Assembly (NCBI GenBank): GCA_916700875.1
Contig: CAKAKS010000039.1
Span: 10,283,544-10,347,543 of the forward strand
DNA: 64,000 bases
Direction: 5' to 3'
Origin: Sebastes aleutianus
Taxonomy: Eukaryota > Chordata > Actinopteri > Perciformes > Sebastidae
Shown: in pieces, positions 13,918-25,879 of the stretch
Layout of the letters: the number at the start of each line of letters is the position of its first letter
Numbering within the stretch: position 1 is the stretch's first letter
The notes under the pieces: model-generated
Database searches by the model: none
Told to the model about the DNA's origin: nothing
The model's input: only the letters and a program-made list of their open reading frames with translations
Translations under genes and position numbers: made by a program

Positions 13918-14971
13918 TCGACTCTTCTCAGCAACCGTAAAACAGAAATATCTTAACAACTATTCGTTGGATTGCCATGACATTTCTTACAGATGTTAAT
14001 GACCTTCAGAAAATGAATCCTAATGATCTTGTAAAGGACAACTATTGCATGGATTCTCATGAAACTCGGTGCAGACTTTCATGTTCCCCTCAAGATGAAT
14101 TCTGATGACTTTGGTGACCTTAACTTTTCCTATAGCGTTATTGTCAGATGAAATTATCAGGCTGAGGGGCCTTAACAAAGCGCCGGTATTTGATGAGTTG
14201 GGAGTGAGGATGTGTTGAATATTCCTAAAACCAGGGAACAAGTACAATAAATAGACACAACTTTTCAAAAACAGGTTCTAAAAACAAGAATAAAAAAACA
14301 ACGACTTGTAGGATGTTTGTTTTTTGCTTCCTTTCACCCTAAAATACAAATCCAAAGAACTCTAAAGAATCCCTTCAGCGATTTCAGGAACTACAATCAG
14401 AAATATGAAGAAGGCTGCAGTCGATAAGTGTCAGTGTAAGTCAGTTTACAAACAGCGTGAAGGACCAGACATCTCGATCCTTCCAGCTGAGGGTGTTGTC
14501 GTAGGAAAGCTGCCAACAGAAGAGTGAGAGTCACAGATTAGATCCAGGATCCATCCAGTCCAGGATGAGAACCTGATGTAGTTTGATCGTTGGTTCATAA
14601 TTTGCTGCTCAGCGTTTTTCTCCCCAGCTGCAGGTCTGGATAACTCCTCAGTGTAACTAAAGGAAGTTTGCATTCTCTGTGAATGAGACACTGACGGCTG
14701 ATTTTAACTGATTCTCCGGGACCCATTTTAAAACAGGCTCAAATTAAACAGCTTATCTTTTCTCTCCGTTATCGACTCTGAAGGTTCCACTTGTCTCTTT
14801 GGCTTTAGGCCACTTTCCATCAGAGCTGTTTTATCTCCCATTGTCATTTTAGACGCCTCTGCTCATCACAGATTGGTGAAACGAGGCGCTGTTTTCTGCC
14901 CAGTAAGGAAATCTCGTTCAATTTTCACCCTGCTTTCATCTCCTCTCTGAGGCTCGCTGACATCAAGTTTA

Positions 14972-15490
14972 ACAAGTTTTAAAGCTAGAGTGAAGATACT
15001 AGACAACCTAAGGAATCCATTGGTACCAACCATGTCATACTAGGTTGTCGGGAAAAAGGCTAATTTACGCTCCAAACGTACGCTACATTTTGGCGATGAA
15101 AATCTTGCATGGCCATTTTCAAAGGGGTCCCTTGACTTCTGACCTCAAGATATGTGAATGAAAATGGGTTCTATGGGTACCCACGAGTCTCCCCTTTACA
15201 GACATGCCCACTTTATGATAATCACATGCAGTTTGGGGCAAGTCATAGTCAAGTCAGCACACTGACACACTGACAGCTGTTGTTGCCTGTTGGGCTATAC
15301 ATGCATTTGCATAAAGCAGCATATTTGCCCACTGCCATGTTGATAAGAGTATTAAATACTTTACAAATCTCCCTTTAAGGTACATTTTGAACAGATACAA
15401 AATGTGTGATTATTTTGCGCTTAATCGCGATTAACCATGGACAATCATGTGATTAGTTGCAATTAAATATTTTAATCGATTGACAGCCCC
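14972..15490 (+). mobile_element. Family A element, left end lost
   Basis: It matches the reference from TTTTAAAGCTAGAGTGAAGA onward and ends TCGATTGACAGCCCC. The DR1-like motif at 15133-15145 has one mismatch (TGACTT). Confidence 0.65.
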
Positions 15491-16078
15491 TCATTTATTT
15501 ATACTGTAAAAGTTAACATGATTTAACTTGATATTTAGAATTTGTTCTTCTATTATTAGGAGCTTTCTTACGGCCTAATTTCCATATCATGACATGGATT
15601 ATGGTTGGGAACAGATATCCTAATATCTTTCCAGCCACAAAGAAACAATAGATTGAAACCACCAGAGACAGAAGTTTGGAGTTTTCCCATTCACTTCAAT
15701 ACAGTAAGTGTGATCTCGGAGCAGTATCTAGTGGACATCAGAGGAACGGCAGCCGAACAACCTGCAGCGTTAACACCAAAAAAGAAAATAAATGTGATTG
15801 AACATCTCTCTTCTGTAATTGTTCGAGAAACATGATGAAGTGGTTGAACCGCTACTCAGACCCTCACTCCTGATTATTGGCTAATTACAGCCGTCTATTA
15901 CCACCTAACCCGCTAATTGGTTAATCGGTACACGACTGAGCCTCCTTTAAGTCCTCTTCTTCGCAGTAGACCTCTCCTGCTGTGTCTCTACTTCACCTTT
16001 TGATTGGTTTATTGATTCTGCAGCTCTCTGATTAGTTGACTGATGAAAAGCTTCATGTTTTTGTTTTTTCTCTCTCAG

Positions 16079-16159
16079 CTGGACAACGTGGACGAGCAGG
16101 CGGCTCAGATCCGCAGAGAGCTGGACGGGAGGTTACAGCTGGCCGAGAAGATTGCCAGG
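16079..16159 (+). CDS. cadps2: cadps2-like exon b, pre-C2 segment
   Basis: The exon has 27 codons (residues 26-52), LDNVDEQAAQIRRELDGR... to KIAR, both borders phase 0. The acceptor is a good pyrimidine tract ending tctctcag, and the donor is GTGAGA. The charged, heptad-like sequence fits the helical region N-terminal of C2 in CAPS. It joins NACQ|LDNVDEQ exactly as I recall in vertebrate CAPS proteins. Confidence 0.93.
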
Positions 16160-16184
16160 GTGAGAAACGCACATCATGTCATAA

Positions 16185-16615
16185 CGATGTAAAACCAGTG
16201 GGCTACCTCCAGGATCTGAGAAGTGAAGCCAATGCTGAAGTGTCTTAAACCTGCATTCTTTCTAATAGCCAGCAGGGGGCGACTCCTCTGGTTGCAAAAA
16301 GAAGTCTGATTGTAGAGAAGTCTATGAGAAAATGAGCCTACTTCTCACTTGATTTATTACCTCAGTAAACATTGTAAACATGAGTTTATGGTCTCAATCG
16401 CTAGTTTCAAGTTTTCTTCAATACAGCATGATGCTCATTTTGTAAATTATGGTCCCATTTAGAGTCAAATAGACCAGAAAGCAGGGTATACTTTAGGGCG
16501 TGGCTATCTTGTGATTGACTGTCGCCTAAAAATGTCTCATTCAGCATTCGGTTGTACTTAGCTCCCCCCTACTACATCCACTTCTTATACAGTCTATGCA
16601 TAAAACGGATAAAAA
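16185..16615 (+). repeat. Dispersed repeat, inverted partner of 45150-45415
   Basis: The stretch describing GACTCCTCTGGTTGCAAAAA through TTTAGAGTCAAATAGACC is found in reverse complement in intron 9. The end CTTCTTATACAGTCTATG is a motif I associate with a common teleost repeat. Confidence 0.6.
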
Positions 16616-17278
16616 CAAGATCCTTTTTAAAGCTGCTCTATTGAATATTTTTATTTGATGAATGACTCTGTAATGTGAAAGGTTGTCTCGTCTCATTTTA
16701 GCCTCTTTAAGCTCCTAGTTTTGGTTTTACTTTACTGTTTGGTTCAGTCTCAAAGTTTCCAGCAGGCAGCTGTTTTCAGCAGAGCTGTTCTCTACCTGCC
16801 CAGCAGCAAACAGCAGACAGACACAGTTAGAGACTAGCTGGTGAAGAAGGTCAAACATCTAACAGCTTAACAGCCAGAAGAAGTGGAAGTAGGCAGCTGT
16901 TCATATAATATATCAAATGTTTGTGTTCACAGCTCGTTCTGCTGCCCCCGAGTGGATACAAAAAAAATCAATGAATGCAGCTTTAAAGTATGTTGCTATT
17001 TATGGCTGGACCGCAGAGGGCCGGCCCTACAAACGCAAAAGTCATTTAGAAACTTTCTTCTCTTATATCACGGAAATAGTTCACTGTAATGTGTTTATGA
17101 AAACATTTTATGCGAGAAATAAGCCATGCATTTGCTAAATCTGTCTTTATTTCGGATCGACAACGGTTAGTTTAAAAGTTTCTAGGGAGTTTCCAGAGGC
17201 GGTGAGTCGCGACGGACACCCATGATTTGCATAAAGTAGCCTAGCAAATCATAACCTGGTGGCTATTACTTTTTTGTG

Positions 17279-17619
17279 TAGCGCTGGATGATAAAGTTAA
17301 TATGATAATGTAACGTCTTTCAATTAAATTATATCGTGATGTCATCATATATTGTGATTCGTTATACACAATTACGTCGTCTAAATTGATAATAACAAGC
17401 ACATACTAACTCAAATTTCTCAGAAAGTGATATAATTTTGCACTAAAGCTCTTAACTAAATGAGAAAATACTCTAACTTTCTTTTTTTCAAGTATTTAAT
17501 GCACACAGGAGTATAAAAAAATAGGCTTTACCGTACTATTTATTTATTGAACTACCAGAAAACATGCTATATTGTGAAATATATTGCTATCGAGATTTTG
17601 GCCATACCGCTCAGCCCTA
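17279..17619 (-). mobile_element. Family C hAT-like element with 8-bp TSD
   Basis: The ends TAGCGCTGG and CAGCCCTA are flanked by exact TTTTTGTG on both sides (17271-17278 and 17620-17627). The 341-bp interior resembles 50084-50409 in reverse (the GCTGGGCGATAT type). It has no open frame of note. Confidence 0.75.
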
Positions 17620-17699
17620 TTTTTGTGATGTTTTCATAATTGAACTGCCGAAAACATAAAGAAATTGATGTGAAGTAAATCTGTTTGTCCATCCTGCAG

Positions 17700-17933
17700 G
17701 AGAGAAGAAACCCAAAGTTCATCTCCGCTGACATGGAGCCTCTCTACGTGGAGGAGCTGCGTTCGTCGGTCAACCTGCTAATGGCCAACCTGGAGAGTCT
17801 GCCGGTGTCCAAAGGAGGCCCGGACTTCAAACAGAAGCTCAAACGCTCCTCCATGAACAACTCCTTCCTGGACATGGGAGACGAGGGAGACATCCTGTCC
17901 AAGTCTGACGTTGTGCTGTCCTTTACGCTGGAG
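17700..17933 (+). CDS. cadps2: cadps2-like exon c, linker before C2
   Basis: The exon has 78 codons (residues 53-130), phase 0 at both ends. Acceptor is atcctgcag; donor GTCTGT departs from the GTRAGT consensus. Recognisable blocks are FISADMEPLYVEELR, LLMANLESLPVSKGGPDFK and, at the end, SKSDVVLSFTLE, which runs into the first C2 strand. The stretch KRSSMNNSFLDMGDEGD is the least conserved part. Third positions are GC-rich, unlike the flanking AT-rich introns, which supports coding use. Confidence 0.95.
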
Positions 17934-18076
17934 GTCTGTGTGTGTGGATGTGAACTTGTCTCAGATAACTGCTAAAACTCCTTTCCTTGTTAAGAAAAAA
18001 TACAAGAACACGAGGTAGAAATTCTGACAGTTGTTGAAAATTGATACCAATTTTGATAATTTGTTAATCCTTTAAG

Positions 18077-18497
18077 TAGGGCTGTCAAAGTTAACGCGAT
18101 AATAACGTGTTAACGCAAGTTTGTTTTAACTCTAGCTCAGTTTTAAAGCTAGAGTGAAGATACTGGTATCATATGAAACTAAAAAACCTAAAGAATCCAT
18201 TAGTACCAACCACGTCATACTAGCTTGTGGGGAAGGAGGTAAAATAACGCTCCAAACTTACACAAACCTTTGGCGAGGAAAAACTGGCATGGCCATTTTC
18301 AAAGGGGACCCTTGACCTCTGACCTCAAGATATGTGAATGTAAATGGGTTCTATGGGTACCCACGAGTCTCCCCTTTACAGACATGCCCACTTTATGATA
18401 ATCACATGCAGTTTGGGGCAAGTCATAGTCAAGTCAGCACACGGACACACTGACAGCTGTTGTTGCGTGTTGGGCTGCATTTTGCCATGTTATGCCA
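18077..18497 (+). mobile_element. Family A element, right end lost
   Basis: The left end TAGGGCTGTCAAAGTTAACG is intact. The copy stops at GCCATGTTATG, where a different repeat begins. It carries TGACCTCTGACCT at 18313-18325. Confidence 0.7.
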
Positions 18498-18640
18498 GAG
18501 CTAGCAAAATGTCAACAATTTGGCAATATTTCACACTGGAAAGTCCCACTAGTAAAACAATGAAGTGTTTATAACAGACTGCTTTTGGATCGGTACTCTG
18601 TATCGAGAAGGAAAAGGTGGTATCGGAACATCTCTAACGA
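18498..18640 (+). pseudogene. Possible hAT transposase BED zinc-finger remnant
   Basis: A short plus-strand frame reads SKMSTIWQYFTLESPTSKTM then KCL-stop. It resembles the start of a BED finger (S.VW.YF........C..C), and the second cysteine is missing at the stop. The flanking ATCGGTACTCTGTATCG and GGTATCGGAACATCTCTAA look like the end of another DNA transposon. The call is tentative; the match is short. Confidence 0.35.
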
Positions 18641-18687
18641 TTACTTGAGAAAGTAATTGACACAAGCACCTCTGCTGGTGTTTCCAG

Positions 18688-18809
18688 ATTGTGATTGTGG
18701 AGGTCCAGGGTCTGAAGTCTGTGGCTCCAAACCGGATTGTTTACTGCACCATGGAGGTGGAGGGAGGAGAAAAGCTGCAGACGGACCAGGCTGAAGCCTC
18801 CAGACCACA
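18688..18809 (+). CDS. cadps2: cadps2-like exon d, first half of C2 domain
   Basis: The exon has 40 codons plus two bases (residues 131-170 and part of 171). It starts IVIVEVQGLKSVAPNRIVYC and runs through MEVEGGEKLQTDQAEASRP. This is the N-terminal half of the CAPS C2 domain, known in the family for acting in Ca2+-dependent dimerisation and membrane action. Acceptor is tttccag and donor GTGAGT. The split codon CA|G (Gln) is completed by the next exon, giving ...RPQWGTQGDF. Confidence 0.95.
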
Positions 18810-19158
18810 GTGAGTTCTACTTCCTGTTCCTACTGCTCTATTGAGAGTGTCTCAGTCAGGCCACGAACACAATAAACATTTGTCAGACTTTAAATACCTG
18901 TCGTCGCATTTCACAATAAAATCCTCCTTATCCGCCTTAAACTGAGATTTAAGGTGAGCAGAGAGAAACTCTCCCACTTCAGCAGATGAATGTTGAAACA
19001 AACTCTGCACATAAATCATTCTGCACAGTGAAGGTCAAACATCACAGTGGAGTCACAACAAGAAAAACTCATTTGGAGCTTGGCTTGAAAGATGGAGGCA
19101 TGAACACCTCTGAATGGTACTTAATGGTATCTTACAGCTTATATTTAGACATGAAAAG

Positions 19159-19624
19159 TAGGGGTGGGAAAAAAAATTATTCACCTATGTATCGCGATTT
19201 TTTTTTTTTACGATTTTGAAGTTTATGTTTCTAATGCCAGAATCGATATATTTGCTTCATTTGAGTCTATGCGGAGGTAGAAGGAAGTTACCGCTTTTAT
19301 TGTTGTAGTCTGAGTAACATGACGTCATATCCGTTCCGTATCCGTCAACCAAAACAAACCGCAGCTGGCCGCAACGAGGAAGTACAAAACGGCTGAGTGT
19401 CCGTGTGGATACGACCTGCACCTTCACATTTTAAATCCAAAGTGGTAAACACTACACATACAGTAAAGTATGGAAACACACTGCAGGAAAAGCAGAGCTA
19501 ATATTGAATATCGATCGCAATACTTGTTGAAATGCAATACTTAAAAATTGCAATACATATCGAATCAGCACCCAAATATCATGATAGTATTGAATCAGGT
19601 GGTAGCTGTATCGTCCCAGCCCTA
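19159..19624 (+). mobile_element. Family B hAT-like element with 8-bp TSD
   Basis: The ends TAGGGGTGGGAAAAAAA and CCAGCCCTA are flanked by exact ATGAAAAG (19151-19158 and 19625-19632), consistent with nTnnnnAn. It is 466 bp long and contains TGACGTCA at 19320-19327. Confidence 0.85.
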
Positions 19625-20977
19625 ATGAAAAGTCATAGTATATGTTTGTGGAAAAGTAAACAATTCTGAGAATCTGACAAAGTATCTGATGCAATCATAT
19701 TCAATACTTGACACTTTTCGTTTTACAGCTCTGCTTTAAATGGTTGAGCAAATAAACAAAACTTAGTGGCTTTGGTTCCGCCTTTTTCTCTCCAGTTCCT
19801 CTAATTAATACCTGCTATCATGTGACCAAAGTTTTTCATTTACCGATACTGATGATGACCACAAGATGTCGTTAATCAAGAGATTATTTTGTCAAAACAA
19901 ACCGATTCTGAGGTCAGAAATGAACTTCTATGTTCGAATTTTTGGATTGACATTTTATTCTGGCTGTTGATTTTCAAGTAATCAAACCAGTGACTGTATC
20001 TTCTGATCCAGCCTGGCTGCAGCTTAATATGGTGCTGTTGTTTTACAGCATAAATACACCTAAAAACTAAATTATTTTTTTGTGATTTTGAGTGTGTGGA
20101 TTGATATTTCAAGGTGTCTGTAGATGGACAACGTGTGACAGAAAGCTCAGAGGTTGTAATGCGTGTTGGTACTGGAGAGACATGAGTTAATACTCAGTTT
20201 ACAGCCTGCTGAGCCTTCACTCTTGACTCCTAATTGGATTATAGTCTGCACTTTTGAAGATGAAATGAACACAGACCTCGGTGAAAAGCCTCCTTAACAC
20301 AGTTACCTGAAACTGAACCACAGCTTTGAAATGCAAACAGCAGAAGACGAACTGCACATTTTATGCAACCAGGGAAGTGACCCTCACCATCAGCCGCCCG
20401 GAGCGATGCCTCTCATTCTCCAGTAAAGGCTGAAACAGCGAGACGATGAGGCTGTTATGTAACCGTGATGGGAGTCAGTCGCTCCTCACCATCACATACA
20501 AAATATAAACACTCTCACTGGTTTCTGGCGGAAAGCCCAGCTGAGCTCAAACCCCTCACAGTCCCAGTCAGACCTCTGATGTTTTTCATTACGGAGTCTC
20601 ACCTGGGGCTCTGCAGGAAGGCGGTTTATGAGCCGGTCTGGTTTGTAGCCAGACAGGCGCCCCCATGAGGCTGTAATATTTATTACACACCAGAAAACTA
20701 AACGTGTGGATAGATGAAAAATGGAGACAACTTTTCTATTCTCAACTCATGACCTTTAGCGGGGTATAAAATATAAAGTTTGTCCTGAAGGTGATGCCAG
20801 AGGGAAGGTCATGTTGGGTTTATCCTCTGTACGGTGGCCTTTTTAGGACATCTCAGTCTCAGCTTCTCAGGCTCAGCTCTACAGTAAAACTTTAAGCTGA
20901 ATACTAACATTACCTTGCTGACATGCTAAAGGTCATGCTATAGTCCCATCATAATACCAACAGGCTAACATTAACAT

Positions 20978-21297
20978 TAGGGCTGTCAATCGATTCAAAT
21001 ATGTATTCGCAATTAATTGCATCATTGTCCATGATTAATAAATAATTAATCAAAAATACTTTTTTATCTTTTCAAAATGTACCTTAAAGGGAGATTTGTG
21101 AAGTATTTAATACTCTTATCAACATTGGAGTGGGCAAATATGCTGCTTTCTGCAAATGTTTGTATATATTTATTATTGAAAATCAATTAACAACACAAAA
21201 CAATGACAAATATTGTCCAGAAACCCTCACAGGTACTGCATTTAGCATAAAAAATATGCTCAAATCATAACATGGCAAACTCAAGCCCAACAGGTAA
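20978..21297 (-). mobile_element. Family A fragment, reverse orientation
   Basis: It starts with the intact end TAGGGCTGTCAATCGATT and stops at AAGCCCAACAGG, where a family B piece is fused. Confidence 0.65.
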
Positions 21298-21600
21298 TGC
21301 CTGATTCGTTAGTTTCTGAAAGAAATTTAATAAAAGATTCCTGACATTGACTGATATATTTGACTTCAGGACATCTCTGACTACATACATGCCGAAAATC
21401 AAACATTTTAATGTATCAATTTAGATATTTTCCAAAGTAAAAGTCCCCAGAAGTGTATGATTCAACTTTTTGCCATGGTCTAGTGTTAAAAAAGTTGACA
21501 AAAAACTCAATAAATCGCTAAAAATAAATAAAATATTTGTAGAATCGCAAGTATCGTGATAGTATCGAATTGGGAGATAGGTGTATCCTCCCAGCCCTAG
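21298..21600 (-). mobile_element. Family B fragment fused to family A
   Basis: It begins AATGCCTGA..., matching the inner part of the 257-1268 copy, and ends CCTCCCAGCCCTA. Together with 20978-21297 it has one A end and one B end, a chimera with TAGGGCTG...CAGCCCTA termini. No matching 8-bp flanks were found. Confidence 0.6.
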
Positions 21601-22379
21601 TAAACAGTGACTGCCTCAGCTGACATCACTTCATTACAACGTTGACTTCTCAGGAACATTTCACTCTGTCCCACATCCCCCCGTGTGAACACAGTCTACG
21701 TTGATTATTTGCTTCTGTCTTCACTCAGTGCTCCCTCATGTCTTCCTACAACACCCAGGGTATTAATATTAAACAAACCATTTTTCTGATGGGACTACAC
21801 AACATACAATGACATGAGTTATTACAGTATTAATATTTAAATACTGCTGTGCAACCATAAAGCTACACAGAGGCAATAAAAAAATGAATTATGATGGAAA
21901 TAACAGTTTCATAGTACAATGAAAGACAAATGAGGCATCACGAGTGCAATGTCTGTACTGTAAAAGTGAAATACATCATTCAGAAATACAGAAAGCGCCT
22001 TTGACTTCAGGAAAAAATATGTCCACTTCCTCCAGCTCGCTCAGAGCAACAGAAGGTCTGTGTGAAAAGCTTCATTGTCCACGGAAAAATGAAAAATGTT
22101 TTTATTTTCTTCGCCATGCCGTTGCAGCCTGCCGGCGACTGATCATCACTCAGGGCTGCATATTCTTGGTGGCGGTGGCCGTCGGACAGTCGGGGTCCAT
22201 ACAGTAATGAGGCTGCCCTTTCACATGCTCCAGCTACTGGTGGAGAGTTTATTTTATTCTGACAGGCCCTCTGCCCACCAGAATCATCAAACACAGCCAA
22301 TTAAAGGAGCCCACGGTCACCTGACGACCTTGTTGGTCAACAGGGATCCTGCGCTGTAACTGCGGCTCCTGTAACCTTC

Positions 22380-22620
22380 ACTGTAATTAGCCCGCAGCGC
22401 ACATCCTCATCCCTCATCTTCAATAACACCCCCGCACACTTAATGACATCGTAGTTAACTATAATTACACAGACAACGTGATTAGCTGTGATTACACCGT
22501 CGTCCAATTGCTCTGATGACTCCTGCAGTCGTAGCGTAGCGGCTCTTTAATCACTGAGGACCTTTTCATTAGTAATACCCTTAATTACTCCGGAATGTCA
22601 AGCATTCAAGACTCACTTAA
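22380..22620. promoter_or_regulatory. TE-poor, homeobox-motif-rich patch (candidate regulatory element)
   Basis: This transposon-free segment is dense in TAATTA, GATTA and ATTA-type motifs (for example GTAGTTAACTATAATTACAC and CTTAATTACTCC). It could be a conserved non-coding element or ordinary unique sequence. The sequence alone cannot tell. Confidence 0.25.
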
Positions 22621-23739
22621 AGGACCAAAACACCGTTTCTTCCTGTTTGGAAAATAATTATCAGGAGTGTACTTGATTTGTACTAATCAGTTTTTTTTAG
22701 ATTCCCTCCAGGCTTGGATGTGTTGTTTCAATACATAATGAAAAATTAACTTGCAGATAGGCAGAGGTGCACAAAGGTTTATGAATCAAATCTGTTTACT
22801 TTTTCCGTGTAATTGAAGTTTGTTTAACTCCTGTATCACCCGCTGCAGGGCTTCACACACAAAACTAATTCACCGTCAAGAAAATGAGGTGAAACTAATG
22901 TGGGTCTCAGTGTCAATTGTAAAGTAAAGGGTTTAGATTGTCAACAGATTTTGAAACAAAAACACAAACAATTTTATACATTATGTACCAATTTGCCTCA
23001 GACACAAACACTAGCTGATGATAAAGAGCAGAGGATCAACAGGAAGACACATTTGACTCAGGAGTCACAGTTAAAGTTAACCACCCATTTTTAGATTTCA
23101 TGCAATTAAATTAGTGTCAAAGCAACAAAAGGCAGTAAAATAATGGAACTGAGCTGCACCAGCTGTTTGTAAATCCATCACTAAGTTTGTGTGTAAACTA
23201 GTGATTTACTAAATCAGTTTTTTTTACGTTCTACATCTTACTTTAGCTTATTAGCATGCTAACATTAGCTAATTATCACAAACCACAGAGTCAGTCAGTC
23301 TGTCAATAATAAATAAAGAAATAAAACGAAATTAATAAGTATTAAATAATGAATAAAATTAATGATAATTTAAAAAAACTACCACATGCAAACAGTATTT
23401 TAAAGAAAAATGTAATTTCGATTGTGTGAATAGTTAGTCAAACTTAATAAGAATACCTTTCCAAAGAATACATTTCCAAAGACCAATCTGACTTCAATAT
23501 GACAGTACACCACCTCAGAGTGTTCAGATTAGTTCACTAGAATGATCACGCTGGTATGATCATATGCATCAAAGGGTTCAATCAAACAGTTATGTTATTT
23601 TAGAGAAAATAAGAAAACATTGGGATATATATTGTACATCACATTATAGTCTAAAACTATCGATATTATTTATAAACCATAATGCCCATCCTTAATATAC
23701 AATTAGAAGCACAACCAATTAAAATGTTTTTTGAAATGT

Positions 23740-24248
23740 GAAGAAGTAGTCACACGTGTATCCTGCATTTAACATAAATGTCAGTATATGGGTGCTCTAC
23801 AGTTGTAGTGTCGGCCCATTTGACCACGGAGATGAGCGTGACGGCTGACTTGACCGCACGTTACCGCGATACGATAACGTTTCCTGTCCATGACAGAGTT
23901 AGTATGCAGCTTTAGCCATGATGTCTAGCTCTGTTTTTCCTGCAATGTGTGAAACCCAAAGTGTTTCCATACTTTACTGGATGTGTAGTGTTTACCACTT
24001 TGGATTTAACATGTGAGGGTGCAGGTCGTATCCACGCAGACCCTCCGCCGTTTTGGTTGAAGGATACAGAACGGATAAGACGTCACGTTACTCAGACTAC
24101 AACAGTAAAAGCGGTAACTTCCTTCTACCTCCATATAGACTCAGCAAATATATTGATTCTGGCACTAAAAAATCAATTTCAAAATTGTAAAAAAAAGAAG
24201 GGAAAAAAAGCAATAAACAGGTGAATCGATTTTTTTCCCCACCCCTAA
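23740..24248 (-). mobile_element. Family B fragment, reverse orientation
   Basis: It matches the family B interior and finishes with TTTTTTCCCCACCCCTA, the reverse of the TAGGGGTGGGAAA end. The other terminus is missing. GACGTCA is present but the full palindrome is not. Confidence 0.65.
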
Positions 24249-24639
24249 TAAATAGTATTGGTAAACCCAGAGTTTTCAGGCTGCAGGTGTGAAATTGAAT
24301 CATTTTCCGTCTCAAACAGCAGCTGAGGTTTCACCTTTAAATCTGTCCTGCGGTCTATTTTCACCGCCGTCTGGTTTTAATGTTTTTAATGCTCAAGGTC
24401 AAGTTGAACTGAAACCGTAATAACAACGGTCATTATGTTACGTTTAAACCGTTACCTCAGGTCAGTTAGTCCATGAGGTCAGAGCTGTTTGTATCAGTGT
24501 CTGTCCTCCGTCTTACTGATCTGATGTCTGTATGTGTGTGAAGTGAAAACACCTTTCCGCACAATGTTGCCTTGGAAACTGTGGAAACTGCTTTGCTACT
24601 CGCCCTCAACAAGTGGAGGGGTCACTAGTCATTTGTGCA

Positions 24640-24685
<46 letters not shown>
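24640..24685. repeat. (CA)n microsatellite
   Basis: Pure dinucleotide run of about 46 bp. Confidence 0.95.
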
Positions 24686-24688
<3 letters not shown>

Positions 24689-25879
24689 TACACAAACACT
24701 TACACGCTTACCATGACAGTTTAGACATAAAGGCATGTAATGATGGGAGCTTGGATCCCGGTGTGTATAATGGCGGCGTCTGTCATCCTGAGCAGAAGGC
24801 GTCAGTCTGCTCCATTAGAGTCTCTGTGAGATGAACAATAAGTGATTGTTGATAACAGCCGACACTGATGGGACACTTTACTGCCTCTGGATCTGTGACT
24901 AAGACCTGATGTGATGCTATTACAGGGAGCTGAGCAAAGTTTGCAGGGTGACCTCTTGTAGAAGTTCACTTTGCTCGCTGTGGTGTCAGAGTGATTGCAA
25001 TTAACAATGAAGACGCCTCGTCCTGTGGGCTGTGGAGCGTGCAAATATAAAAAGCTTGAGGTGTACATTATAATCATTTCTATGCAGTAGCTACACTTGG
25101 AGTTTTGTTCATGTTTTTGAGAACAAAAACAGTGTGTCATACTCAGATTCACACGTGAAGGCTGTCTGATTCTTGGGACCTAAAAACCCTGCACTGCACA
25201 GCTAATGCAAGCTATACTGGGCCCTTGTAGGAATGTTAACTGTGATGCCGAATTGCGCACAGCTTCTGCAGAGCCGCAGAGATGGTTTGCAGAGCTTGCA
25301 GAGAGCTGCAAAGACACGCCGCACACCTCTTGAAAAATGCGACTACGCGCCGGGCACCGCCGACACCGCAGAAGTTTGATAGGACATCAGAGCTGGGTTG
25401 TATTAAGAGGCCGCACATACCCCTCCTCATTTGGTTCTCTCTTTTTCTCCGTATTAATTCTAGGAACAGGAGCTCCTCCTCCTCATCCAACTCTTCCATA
25501 CTTTTTTTTCCAGCCATGTAGTCGTGTTGGGCCAAAATTATATGGAACTATTTAATCACGCCTATCAAATAAATGAAAGACGGCCTTACAAAGGATTTGA
25601 AAACAGCGGGTCCAAATCAAAGACAAATTACAAGTGGTGCACTTCAGCCTCTTGTGGCAGAAGTGAGTATTCAACAAACATTTAGAGAAATGATCCTGAC
25701 AAAAAAAAAAAAGGTTTCGCCCGACAAATTTTTTCCCCACCTGTTTCACAGATGGAAAAATAATTAAGGAACTTAGAAAGATTATCCTGGCAAAACCTGT
25801 TTATCACCTGTTCTTAAGTCATAAACACAGGAGAGAAAACAATTTAGATCAGACTTAGAAAACTGGATCACCAGAAGGT

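Larger units (their letters stand above)
77..16078 (+). other. Intron 1 (16.0 kb)
   Basis: No coding sequence recognised. It holds seven family A transposon copies or fragments, two family B copies, other dispersed repeats at 5655-5805 and 9650-9790, a (GT)n at 6568-6599 and the 20-bp minisatellite at 13641-13917. A GC-rich patch at about 2120-2260 and a separate fragment beginning TAGGGATGTGCGC at 2433 also look repeat-derived. Stretches 3420-4930, 7300-8800, 9800-11550, 12240-13640 and 15500-16078 show nothing I can name. Confidence 0.85.
16160..17699 (+). other. Intron 2
   Basis: It contains a dispersed repeat (16185-16615) shared in inverted orientation with intron 9, a second repeat-like patch around 16860-16985 and a complete family C hAT-like element with 8-bp target duplication (17279-17619). 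No exon was recognised. Confidence 0.85.
17934..18687 (+). other. Intron 3
   Basis: It is mostly transposon. A family A copy lacking its right end (18077-18497) abuts another repeat segment (18498-18640) with a possible BED zinc-finger remnant. Only about 190 bp of the intron is not obviously repeat-derived. Confidence 0.85.

Noticed and set aside
13525..13999. Several long overlapping frames on both strands, Cys/Leu-rich or Lys/Gln-rich
   Set aside because: They are produced by the stop-free 20-bp minisatellite. All registers repeat the same peptide cycles and there are no splice or conservation signs.
24534..24834. Thr/His-rich frames near 24.6 kb (and similar ones at 27.5, 36.4 and 39.5 kb)
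   Set aside because: They are translations of (CA)n/(GT)n microsatellites.
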